A stretch of 64,000 nt of DNA, from contig NZ_CP132334.1 in the NCBI RefSeq assembly GCF_030758415.1, forward strand, positions 3,050,001-3,114,000. Reading direction: 5' to 3'. The position numbers and the translations under genes were made by a program. Of this stretch, positions 15,983 through 23,855 are shown one piece after another. The stretch comes from Parvularcula sp. IMCC14364. GTDB taxonomy: Bacteria > Pseudomonadota > Alphaproteobacteria > Caulobacterales > Parvularculaceae. The first letter of the stretch is position 1. Each line of letters starts with the position of its first letter. The notes beneath the pieces are model-generated. The model was not told where the DNA came from and searched no databases. It worked only from the letters and a program-made list of their open reading frames with translations.

Positions 15983-17386
15983 TTACAGAAGTTTCCCGGG
16001 ATTCATAATGCCTTTCGGGTCCAGTGCATTTTTGATTGCCCTCATCATGGCGAGTTCTGTTTCAGATTTGCGTATTTTCAACTCATCGCGCTTGAAAATA
16101 CCAATGCCGTGCTCGGCAGAAATAGAACCATCCAGACTGGCGACAATGTCATGTATTTCAAGTTGCATCTTGGGCCTCGCCGCTTCGAAATCGCTCTGCG
16201 CGGCATCAGACGGACCCAGCACATCATAGTGAATATTGCCATCCCCCATATGACCAAAAGCAATGACCCTTGACGCAGGTTGCTGCGCAGCAACAACTTC
16301 ATCAGCACTCTGAAGGAAGTTTGGAATATAGTGAATTGGAACGGAAATATCGCATTTGACGGCACTCGCCGGGTCTTGGGCCATTGCCGGTGCAGCGTGA
16401 TGGCGAAGTGCCCATAGCCGCTCTGCCTGCATTTCATTTTCGGCAATAGTTGCATCAAGGATCATGTTTTTTCCATGCGCCTCCGCAAGGGCGGATTCAA
16501 TCCCGCTTCTGAGTTGACCTTCCTGTCCGGTAGAAAACTCCATCAGCACATACCAAGGCGTGATAGTTTCCAGTGGAGATTTGAGGCCATCAAAATGTTG
16601 GCTAACCAGCGTCATGAGCGGCTGAGACATCAACTCGAAACTTGAAGCCAGTCCGCCTGTCTGGCCTTGCATAAAGTTGAGTAGATCCACAGCGCATTGT
16701 GGGCTTTTCAGGGCCGCGAAAGCGGTGACTGTTTCACGCGGGCGTGGATAGATTTTCAGCGTTGCGGCAGTCACAATACCCAGAGTACCTTCTCCTCCCA
16801 CAAGAAGGTGTTTCACATCGTACCCTGTATTGTCCTTGCGTAAAGCAGTGAGACCGTTCCAGATTTCACCATTTGGCAAGACAGCTTCAATACCGAGCAC
16901 GAGGTCACGCATATTGCCGTAGCGAATGACATTCACTCCTCCAGCATTGGTAGAGACAACGCCACCAATTTGACAGGTGCCTTCCGAACCGATTGATAAT
17001 GGAAATAGTCTGTCTACTTCCTTTGCAGTATTCTGCGCCTCTGCCAGTGTCACACCCGCTTCCAACGTCATCGCATTGTTCAGGGGTGATACGTCCCGGA
17101 CCTTTCGCATACGCTTCAGAGTAATCAGAATTTGCCCTTGAGGCATCTGACCGCCGACAAGACCGGTATTTCCGCCTTGGGGCGTGATACCTATGCTGTG
17201 TTCGTGGCAATATCGGACAATAGCAGAAACTTCCTCAGTTGTGCCTGGGGCCAGCAACAGAGGTGATTGCCCCGGCCACTTCTTGCGCCATTCGGTCAGA
17301 TGCGCCTGGCTGACGCTTGCTGGAATAACGGCTTTCTCGCCTGCGATACTTTCAAGCGCACATAGATGATGTTGTGCTATGGCCAT
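15983..17386 (-). CDS. FAD-linked 2-hydroxyacid dehydrogenase (D-2-hydroxyglutarate/D-lactate type)
   Basis: This 467-residue protein has an N-terminal FAD_binding_4 (PCMH) domain with PQGGNTGLVGGQMP and GSEGTCQIGGVVSTNAGG. The C-terminal FAD-oxidase domain contains FGHMGDGNIHYDV and EHGIGIFKRDEL. The HMGDGN and EHGIG motifs are those of D-2-hydroxyglutarate and D-lactate dehydrogenases (GlcD/Dld family). It probably oxidises a D-2-hydroxyacid and passes electrons to an ETF or the quinone pool. Exact substrate cannot be read from sequence. It lies about 34 bases downstream of the DUF2780-like gene's start on the same strand order and shows no further operon partner. Confidence 0.87.
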   Translation of the reverse strand: MAIAQHHLCALESIAGEKAVIPASVSQAHLTEWRKKWPGQSPLLLAPGTTEEVSAIVRYCHEHSIGITPQGGNTGLVGGQMPQGQILITLKRMRKVRDVSPLNNAMTLEAGVTLAEAQNTAKEVDRLFPLSIGSEGTCQIGGVVSTNAGGVNVIRYGNMRDLVLGIEAVLPNGEIWNGLTALRKDNTGYDVKHLLVGGEGTLGIVTAATLKIYPRPRETVTAFAALKSPQCAVDLLNFMQGQTGGLASSFELMSQPLMTLVSQHFDGLKSPLETITPWYVLMEFSTGQEGQLRSGIESALAEAHGKNMILDATIAENEMQAERLWALRHHAAPAMAQDPASAVKCDISVPIHYIPNFLQSADEVVAAQQPASRVIAFGHMGDGNIHYDVLGPSDAAQSDFEAARPKMQLEIHDIVASLDGSISAEHGIGIFKRDELKIRKSETELAMMRAIKNALDPKGIMNPGKLL

Positions 17387-17462
17387 CTGCTCTCCACGGA
17401 ACTATACGCTACCATTAAAACTTTCCGTTTGGGAATGACTTATACGAAAACATGAATTGGTT

Positions 17463-18371
17463 TTACTCTGACAGACGCTCTTTCCTCTTGAAACTGATGA
17501 GAAAACGATCAGTCTTGCGCCTTACCTCCGGATCAAAGACAGGTTTGGTATAATCATCCTCCGGATTACGCAGAACATCACTTTGTTTGTAGACACCAAG
17601 GCCGGCCTGTTCAGCCAAAGCAATAATGACAGCCGGATCGATTCTGTGCGTCGTGCCACCGCTAATCTCTGGTGTGCCGGGTGCAGCAGCATGATCAAGA
17701 ATGATCAGCTGCCCGTTGGGCGTGAGCATCTCTTTTACTCTGGTGAAGGTTTCCAGCGGGTCCCCGAAGCCTTCCGGCTTGTTATCTGGTTGAAACCACA
17801 GTTCATGTGGCCCTAGAATCCAGGTGATAATTTGAGCTGTCTCGGAAGATATCGGCACCTCGTCAAAGTCTGACTTCAATACACGCACATTCGGCAAGCG
17901 ATTTCCCGCGAGCCGGTTGGTCACGGCGTCGCCGAGGAAATTATCAAACTCCTCAGGGTTATGCATATAGACGGCGCCAGCGGGGCGTACCGCGCGTGAG
18001 AAAAGTTCCGTATAGTACCCATCCCCTGCTTCGAGCTCCAAAACAGTCCAGCCACGTTGCAAGCCGATAAACTCCATGACCTCCAGCGGCTTACGCAGCG
18101 CATCAAGCTGACGATCTGCCTGAGGTCTGTCTTCAGCAGCCAGAATAGCCGCATAGTCCGGCCTGTTCGCACGCGCCGCCGGACTGAGACTATCATTTGC
18201 ATCTATTGCAGCGTTATCATCTAGGCCGAGGGTGTTCTCAGCCCCATCGGCGGCAGACCCTCCTGGCTGTGCGACGCCGGTAGCCTTTTCCGACATATCG
18301 GAACCACTTTTTTCTGCCGTACATGCCGCCGCCAGTACGAACAGCAGACCTGATGCTATCAGCTTCTTCAT
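17463..18371 (-). CDS. Lipoprotein with class I methyltransferase fold
   Basis: The 302-residue product begins MKKLIASGLLFVLAAACTA, a lipoprotein signal with lipidation at the Cys of AAAC. A 60-residue low-complexity linker precedes a methyltransferase-like domain. Motif I reads VLELEAGDGYYTELFSRAV, and later segments (LTPNGQLIILDHAAAPG and RIDPAVIIALAEQAGL) fit the fold. SAM is not expected in the periplasm, so an exported domain of this type may have lost or changed activity. Similar exported proteins are widespread in alphaproteobacteria and carry only a generic methyltransferase label. It lies alone on the minus strand between the dehydrogenase and tsaC. Confidence 0.8.
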   Translation of the reverse strand: MKKLIASGLLFVLAAACTAEKSGSDMSEKATGVAQPGGSAADGAENTLGLDDNAAIDANDSLSPAARANRPDYAAILAAEDRPQADRQLDALRKPLEVMEFIGLQRGWTVLELEAGDGYYTELFSRAVRPAGAVYMHNPEEFDNFLGDAVTNRLAGNRLPNVRVLKSDFDEVPISSETAQIITWILGPHELWFQPDNKPEGFGDPLETFTRVKEMLTPNGQLIILDHAAAPGTPEISGGTTHRIDPAVIIALAEQAGLGVYKQSDVLRNPEDDYTKPVFDPEVRRKTDRFLISFKRKERLSE

Positions 18372-18432
18372 GGGATCACTCCTGTGTTTGCGGTAAAATA
18401 AGTTCGTCTGGAAATTTCTTCAACGGCTTATA

Positions 18433-19401
18433 TCACGGCCTTGGCGCTGCAGCCCGACGCAGCCTGTCATTGATCGCAAGCCCAAGACCGCACTCAGGGA
18501 TCCGGGCAACTGCAATCCGCCGGCCTGGTTCATCAAGTTCATGCAATAACCTGAAAAGGTTTGCAGCCGCCTCAGTCAGGTCGGCCTGTTCGCTCAGATT
18601 TTCTGTGGGCACAGTACCATCTGATGGCGGTCCAAAGCCCAGAAATAACTCGCCCACCTCTGGCGCATCCGCATCCAGTCGCAACTGCGCGTTTGGCGCA
18701 TAATGGCTCTGCAACATTCCCGGCGCCTGAATGTCGGTCATATCAGGTTGATCCAGTGTGACGCTAAGGGATGTCTCTATATCCTCTATGGGGATACCTC
18801 CCGGGCGGAGCAGAAAGAGCCGGTCGTCTTCGACCTTGATAATGGTGGACTCTACGCCGACGATACAAGGTCCATCATCAAGTATCAGGTCCACCTTGCC
18901 ATGCAGCGTCTTCGCCACATGATCTGCCCGGGTTGGACTGATCCTACCGGAGCGATTGGCGCTGGGTGCCGCAAAAGGGCGCCCGAGATGATGCAATATA
19001 GCGCGCGCCGGTTCTGCTTTCGGAAATCGCACGGCAACCGTTTCAAGGCCGGCAGAGACCAGATGCGACAGGGTAGTGTCAGACCGTCGTGGCAGAACAA
19101 GCGTAAGTGGTCCCGGCCAGAATGCTGCGGCCAGCTTTGCCGCCAGCGGTGGGACTTCTGCCCAAAGCCTCGCCATTTCCACGCTATCAACGTGTATTAT
19201 CAGCGGATTGAACGATGGTCGCCCCTTGGCCTCGAAGATACGGGCAACGGCACGATCATTCGTGGCATCCGCCGCAAGGCCATAGACCGTCTCGGTCGGC
19301 ACCACGGCAAGACCGCCCTGCGCCAGCAATTTTGCCGTTTCTCGGGCGGTATCAGGTGTATATGGCATTATCTGTGTCATTCGTCGTTTTTCATGGGCCA
19401 T
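18433..19401 (-). CDS. tsaC: L-threonylcarbamoyladenylate synthase (Sua5 type)
   Basis: This is a YrdC-domain enzyme that makes threonylcarbamoyl-AMP from threonine, bicarbonate and ATP, the first step of the t6A37 modification in ANN-reading tRNAs. The conserved opening is VVPTETVYGLAADA, then KGRPSFNPLIIH and SANRSGRISPT. At 322 residues it is the long Sua5 form with the C-terminal Sua5 domain (about 205-320, beginning near PGMLQSHYAP). The start is uncertain. ATG 19401 is used, and in-frame ATGs at 19380 and 19368 are also possible because no strong ribosome site is seen. It is divergent from the acyl-CoA dehydrogenase gene. Confidence 0.9.
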   Translation of the reverse strand: MAHEKRRMTQIMPYTPDTARETAKLLAQGGLAVVPTETVYGLAADATNDRAVARIFEAKGRPSFNPLIIHVDSVEMARLWAEVPPLAAKLAAAFWPGPLTLVLPRRSDTTLSHLVSAGLETVAVRFPKAEPARAILHHLGRPFAAPSANRSGRISPTRADHVAKTLHGKVDLILDDGPCIVGVESTIIKVEDDRLFLLRPGGIPIEDIETSLSVTLDQPDMTDIQAPGMLQSHYAPNAQLRLDADAPEVGELFLGFGPPSDGTVPTENLSEQADLTEAAANLFRLLHELDEPGRRIAVARIPECGLGLAINDRLRRAAAPRP

Positions 19402-19471
19402 CACTGCACTGGGCGCTACAAAAATGTATCATGCCACGCCATATAGAGAGCAAGATTGAAGGAGCGACCAG

Positions 19472-21271
19472 ATGACATACGCAACGCCCGTCCGCGATAT
19501 ACAGTTTGTACTGAACCACATGGTTGGGTTCGAAGCCGTGAAGGAAACCGGCAAGTTCGACGACCTGAATGATGACCTTGTAGAAGCTGTGCTGTCCGAA
19601 GCCGGTAAACTGGCAGATAATGTTATTGCCCCGATGAACTGGCCACAGGATCAGCAGGGCGCCAAACTTGAGAATGGTGTCGTTCGTACGCCTGACGGGT
19701 TCAAGGAGGCGTATCAGCAATATGTGGAAGGCGGCTGGAACGCTCTTGCCTTTCCTGAGGACGTCGGTGGACAAGGATTGCCGCAATCCCTCGCCCTCAC
19801 CGTCTCTGACGCGCTTTTTTCCGCCTGCATAACCTGGTCACTCTGCACAACGCTGACAACCGGTGCCGTCAAGGCGCTGCTGGCTTTTGGGACAGATGAG
19901 CAGAAAGAGCTTTATCTGCCGAAAATGGTTTCTGGTAAATGGACGGGCACCATGAACCTGACAGAACCACACGCAGGCTCCGATCTTTCCAGCCTGCGGA
20001 CGAAAGCAGAACCTGTAGGGGATGGCCAGTACAAGATCAGCGGCAACAAGATTTATATCTCCTTCGGAGAGCACGATATGGCTGAGAATATCTGCCATCT
20101 TGTGCTGGCAAGACTGCCTGATGCACCAGAGGGCACTCGTGGGATCTCAATGTTCCTTGTGCCGAAGTTTCATGTGAACCCTGACGGGTCACTCGGCAGT
20201 CGAAATGATGTTAAGTGCACAGGGCTTGAGGAAAAACTCGGCCAACATGGTGGCCCCACATGTTCCATGGCTTATGGCGAAGCGGGTGAATGTTACGGCA
20301 CGCTTGTCGGTACGGAGAATGAAGGCCTGAAGAACATGTTTGTCATGATGAATGCAGCGCGCATTGATGTCGGGCAGCAAGGGGCTTCAATTTCAGAGCG
20401 CGCTTTTCAGGCAGCGCTCTCGTTCGCGCAAGAACGCAAACAGGGATGTGCTTTTGGGGTTAAATCCGGTGACCCGGTAGACATCTATCAGCATCCTGAT
20501 GTGCGTCGTAATCTTTACACTATGCGCGCACTGACAGATGCTTCCCGCGCACTGTGCTATGCGGCCATGGTATCGCATGACTTGTCCAAACATGCACCTG
20601 ATGAAAACGCCAGAAAAATCGCCAAGGAGCGAGAAGAACTGCTAACACCGATTGCGAAGTCTTTTGCGACTGACAGAGCCAATGAAGTGACCTCGATTGG
20701 CGTACAGGTTCATGGTGGTATGGGCTTTGTTGAAGAAACCGGCGCAGCCCAGCATATGCGAGATATCCGTATCGCTACGATCTATGAAGGTACTAACGGT
20801 ATTCAGGCAATTGATCTGATTGGCCGCAAGCTCGGCATGGGCGGCGGCAAACTGGCGCGCGACTTCATTGCGGAATTACGTGAAGGTGTATCAGCACTGG
20901 AAAGTGCGTCGCACCCGGATCTGCAAGCAATCAGCCGGCGCCTTGGCATTGCGGCTAACTCCCTTGAGATGACGACAAACTGGATGATTGAGGCAATGGC
21001 GCGTGACCCACAAGACGCTCTTGCCGGTGCTACGCCGTATCAGGATCAATTCGGATATGTGGCAGGTGCGCACTATCTTGCCCGCGGCGCTTTGGCCGCC
21101 GCAGAACTGATTGAGCAGGGTGACGGCGACAAGGCATATTATGAAACCAAAATCGCTATCGCCAGGTTCTATGCGGATAATCTTTTGCCACGAGCAGAGG
21201 GATTGATACCAGCAGCGACCGCCGGAGCAGAAACTGTCGCCACAATGGAGCCCGACCTGCTTGCCAGTTGA
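19472..21271 (+). CDS. Acyl-CoA dehydrogenase, DmdC/FadE5-like long form
   Basis: The 599-residue enzyme is longer than classical acyl-CoA dehydrogenases. It has an N-terminal AcdN segment, the FAD-binding core (LTEPHAGSDLSSL, then IHGGMGF-type VQVHGGMGFVEETG) and an extra C-terminal domain of the acetyl-CoA-dehydrogenase-C type (about 470-590). IYEGTNGIQAIDLIGRKL holds the catalytic glutamate region. This architecture is shared with 3-methylmercaptopropionyl-CoA dehydrogenase (DmdC) and broad-range FadE proteins. It introduces the first double bond in an acyl-CoA and donates electrons to ETF. The substrate is not resolved from sequence, and no DMSP pathway partner is nearby. Confidence 0.9.
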   Translation: MTYATPVRDIQFVLNHMVGFEAVKETGKFDDLNDDLVEAVLSEAGKLADNVIAPMNWPQDQQGAKLENGVVRTPDGFKEAYQQYVEGGWNALAFPEDVGGQGLPQSLALTVSDALFSACITWSLCTTLTTGAVKALLAFGTDEQKELYLPKMVSGKWTGTMNLTEPHAGSDLSSLRTKAEPVGDGQYKISGNKIYISFGEHDMAENICHLVLARLPDAPEGTRGISMFLVPKFHVNPDGSLGSRNDVKCTGLEEKLGQHGGPTCSMAYGEAGECYGTLVGTENEGLKNMFVMMNAARIDVGQQGASISERAFQAALSFAQERKQGCAFGVKSGDPVDIYQHPDVRRNLYTMRALTDASRALCYAAMVSHDLSKHAPDENARKIAKEREELLTPIAKSFATDRANEVTSIGVQVHGGMGFVEETGAAQHMRDIRIATIYEGTNGIQAIDLIGRKLGMGGGKLARDFIAELREGVSALESASHPDLQAISRRLGIAANSLEMTTNWMIEAMARDPQDALAGATPYQDQFGYVAGAHYLARGALAAAELIEQGDGDKAYYETKIAIARFYADNLLPRAEGLIPAATAGAETVATMEPDLLAS

Positions 21272-21280
21272 TGAACTGTC

Positions 21281-22342
21281 TCAGCCCGATTCCTTGTTAA
21301 GCAGTTTCTGTTTGCGGTCTAACCCCCAGCGATAACCGGACAGAGACCCGGCTTTGCTGACAATGCGGTGGCACGGAATAATCACAGCCAGTTTATTGGC
21401 ACCGCAAGCAGTCGCAACAGCGCGGACAGCGCTGGGTTTGCCGATTTCCGCAGCAATATCGCTATAACTTTGCGTTGATCCAGATGGGACATGCATAAGC
21501 GCGCGCCAGACCTGTTCCTGGAAAGCAGTGCCACGAACATCAAGCGGCATCGAGGGGGAGGACGCGGGCGCATCTATAACAGCAAGCGTTTCGCTCACCC
21601 ATTGCTCATAGGGGGAACCTGGCTCTGCTTTTGTCAGGTTGGCCCCAGGGAAACGGCCCTGCAATTCAGCCAACAGGGTTGCATTGCTCTTGCCGAACTG
21701 CACCGCACAGATGCCCTTGTCAGTCGCTGCGACCAATGTGCGCCCGAGCCAGCTCTTCGCCAGCGTATAGCGAATATCCTCTCCCTTGCCCTGATTAAGT
21801 GCCTGGCGGGGAGGCATGCCAAGCCGGGATTGTGCCTGTGCATACATTCTGGAAGGGGAAGTGAACCCTGCGTCATAGATGGCATCTGTCACCCGGTCTT
21901 GCCGGGCGAGAGCAGATCGCAGTCGCCTTGCCCGCAGGCTATCTGCATATTGCCTAGGGGTTACACCCAGATGCCTTTTGAACAACCGGTGTAGATGGTG
22001 AGCACTCATGCCAACAGCCGTGCTCAAAGCTGCCAAGGTTGGAGGTGATTTAGCTTCAGCGATTATTTTTGCCGCAGCGGCAACAGTCGATGCCTGACGC
22101 TCAAGCAGAGAGGGAGCATCGGGCTTGCAGCGTCGACACGGGCGGAAGCCAGAAGCGCGCGCGGCACCACGTGAAGCATAAAACTCAACATTCTCCCGAT
22201 TTGGCGTGCGGGCCGGGCAACCTGGGCGGCAATAGATGCCTGTTGTTTTAACAGCAATCCAGAAGGCACCCTCAGCTTGCTTATTGCGTGTTACAAATGC
22301 CTGCCAGCGCATTTCATCACAATCGAATCTACTGCCATTCAT
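21281..22342 (-). CDS. ada: Ada: methylphosphotriester/O6-methylguanine repair protein and transcription activator
   Basis: All three parts of Ada are present in 353 residues. The N-terminal zinc domain has Cys38, Cys42, Cys69 and Cys72 (YCRPGCPARTP and PCRRCKPD), the same numbering as E. coli Ada. An AraC-type helix-turn-helix (about 85-185) follows. The C-terminal methyltransferase domain carries the acceptor cysteine in IIPCHRIVS (about residue 324). It removes methyl groups from phosphotriesters and O6-methylguanine irreversibly and, once methylated, activates its own regulon. It is convergent with the acyl-CoA dehydrogenase gene, nine bases apart. No alkB follows it. Confidence 0.95.
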   Translation of the reverse strand: MNGSRFDCDEMRWQAFVTRNKQAEGAFWIAVKTTGIYCRPGCPARTPNRENVEFYASRGAARASGFRPCRRCKPDAPSLLERQASTVAAAAKIIAEAKSPPTLAALSTAVGMSAHHLHRLFKRHLGVTPRQYADSLRARRLRSALARQDRVTDAIYDAGFTSPSRMYAQAQSRLGMPPRQALNQGKGEDIRYTLAKSWLGRTLVAATDKGICAVQFGKSNATLLAELQGRFPGANLTKAEPGSPYEQWVSETLAVIDAPASSPSMPLDVRGTAFQEQVWRALMHVPSGSTQSYSDIAAEIGKPSAVRAVATACGANKLAVIIPCHRIVSKAGSLSGYRWGLDRKQKLLNKESG

Positions 22343-22452
22343 ATGCCGTAATTATCCTGCATCGTACCGCCTTAATTGCCGCATTACAGCACTCTATAAT
22401 GGCTCATTGCTTCCCGGTTTTTGCTTTCAAAACTGCAAAAGCTTAAAATTCG

Positions 22453-22466
22453 GGGTAAATTTACCC
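22453..22466. promoter_or_regulatory. Perfect 14-bp palindrome, operator candidate
   Basis: GGGTAAATTTACCC is a perfect two-fold symmetric site between the divergent ada and PGPGW-like genes, about 110 bases from each start. It has the size of a dimeric regulator operator. No regulator is encoded beside it other than Ada, whose known sites are not of this type. Confidence 0.35.
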
Positions 22467-22579
22467 TGCTAGGTGCAGTTAACCAGCCGTTGTGGGTTTT
22501 GTGATATTGTCAATCAAGCCGCCAGTGATATATCAATGTTTTGGGTTAATGGCTGAGGTGAAAGGAAAGTCTGTCGGCG

Positions 22580-22834
22580 ATGCTCGCGATTTTTCATCAG
22601 ATAATGGGAAGTGTGCTGGTCGTGGCCGGTATCGTTGTCCTACCCCTTCCTATCCCGCTTGGGTTGTTGATGCTGGTGATTGGCCTGGCCTTACTGGCAC
22701 CGTACATCATTCCGGTACAAAATCTGGTACGCTCCCTGCGCCGAAAGAATACCAAGCTCAATAATCAACTGGTTCGCTGGCGCGAAAAGTTTCCGCCGGT
22801 CATCCAGAAAACCATTGATCGCACTCATCCTTAA
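22580..22834 (+). CDS. Small membrane protein, PGPGW-like
   Basis: This 84-residue protein contains a helical hairpin made of SVLVVAGIVVLPLPIPLGLLMLVIGLALLAP, with a proline-rich turn (PLPIP) between the helices. That resembles the PGPGW transmembrane family (PF09656). A basic, soluble tail follows (VRSLRRKNTKLNNQLVRWREKF). The start at ATG 22580 has only a weak ribosome site (AAAGGAAAG about 12 bases upstream). It sits 75 bases before a lipoprotein hydrolase gene and may be in one transcript with it. Function unknown. Confidence 0.65.
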   Translation: MLAIFHQIMGSVLVVAGIVVLPLPIPLGLLMLVIGLALLAPYIIPVQNLVRSLRRKNTKLNNQLVRWREKFPPVIQKTIDRTHP

Positions 22835-22909
22835 GTCGCAAATAGCTTGCGCAGCCGTCCGGTTTTGGCTTTGCTAAAGAGCATAAATCGAAGCCGGATA
22901 ACATCTCCC

Positions 22910-23773
22910 ATGAACAAAATACTTCTACTGCCACTGCTGTTGCTTTTGCATGCCTGCACGGTACAAACCATTTTTGACAATCTCGGCCCGAAAGATCGCG
23001 AATCTCGTGTTGCTAACCGCAACATTTCATTCGGCCCCCTGAGTGAGCAAGCGCTGGACATCTATGTCCCACTGGAGAGCACAGGTAAGGACCCTGTACT
23101 GATGTTCATTTATGGCGGTTCATGGAAAAACGGTGACAAGGATGGATACGACTTTGTCGGTCGCGCTTTTGCAGCTCGCGGCTTTATCACAGTGATTGCA
23201 GATTATCGAAAAGTGCCCGAGGTTGTTTTCCCGACATTTGTCGAAGATGGCGCACTGGCAGTGAAATGGATTTCAGAAAACATCACTGACTGGAATGGGG
23301 ACCCGTCCCGAATTTATCTGGTCGGTCACTCTGCTGGAGCCTATAATGCCGTGATGCTGGGGCTTGATCCACAGTATTTAGCTACTGTTGGTCTCGATTC
23401 CGACACTGTAGACGGCGTTGCCGGAATTGCCGGCCCTTATGACTTCTTTCCCTATGATGTGGCGGCAACGATAGATGCCTTCGGTCATATCCAGGACCCT
23501 GACATTACACAGCCAATCAATCTTGCAACACCTGACGCACCACCAATGCTGTTAGTTATGGGTACGGATGATACAGTTGTCTTTCCACGTAACATCCCTG
23601 CCTTGGAAAAGGCACTGCAGGAAAATAGCATACGCGTGGAAACAAGGCTTTACGAAGGGCTTGACCACATTGAGCCTGTCACCGCTTTATCGGTAACCTT
23701 TCGCAAAAAAGCCCCGGTGCTGGATGACATCACCGGGTTCTTCATAAACATTGATGAGACAATGACGAAGTAA
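22910..23773 (+). CDS. Lipoprotein alpha/beta-hydrolase (carboxylesterase-like)
   Basis: ATG 22910 gives a 287-residue lipoprotein (MNKILLLPLLLLLHAC, lipidated at the Cys), so an upstream in-frame start is rejected. The hydrolase fold shows an oxyanion segment FIYGGSWKNGDK (YGG in place of the usual HGG), nucleophile in VGHSAGAYNAVML, acid in MGTDDTVV and His in GLDHIEPV. It belongs to the BD-FAE/esterase-lipase group that cleaves carboxylic esters. It is presumably anchored in the outer membrane facing the periplasm. Substrate unknown. The gene ends 80 bases from the convergent autotransporter. Confidence 0.82.
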   Translation: MNKILLLPLLLLLHACTVQTIFDNLGPKDRESRVANRNISFGPLSEQALDIYVPLESTGKDPVLMFIYGGSWKNGDKDGYDFVGRAFAARGFITVIADYRKVPEVVFPTFVEDGALAVKWISENITDWNGDPSRIYLVGHSAGAYNAVMLGLDPQYLATVGLDSDTVDGVAGIAGPYDFFPYDVAATIDAFGHIQDPDITQPINLATPDAPPMLLVMGTDDTVVFPRNIPALEKALQENSIRVETRLYEGLDHIEPVTALSVTFRKKAPVLDDITGFFINIDETMTK

Positions 23774-23855
23774 GGTCGCGATTTTATAACCCGGTACAGC
23801 CTGCTTTCAGTAAGCTTGCAGACTAGAGATTAAAATTGCCAGAACCTAAAACAAT

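Noticed and set aside
18703-19446. 247-codon plus-strand frame over tsaC
   Set aside because: It is antisense to a clearly conserved gene and its translation has no recognisable domain.
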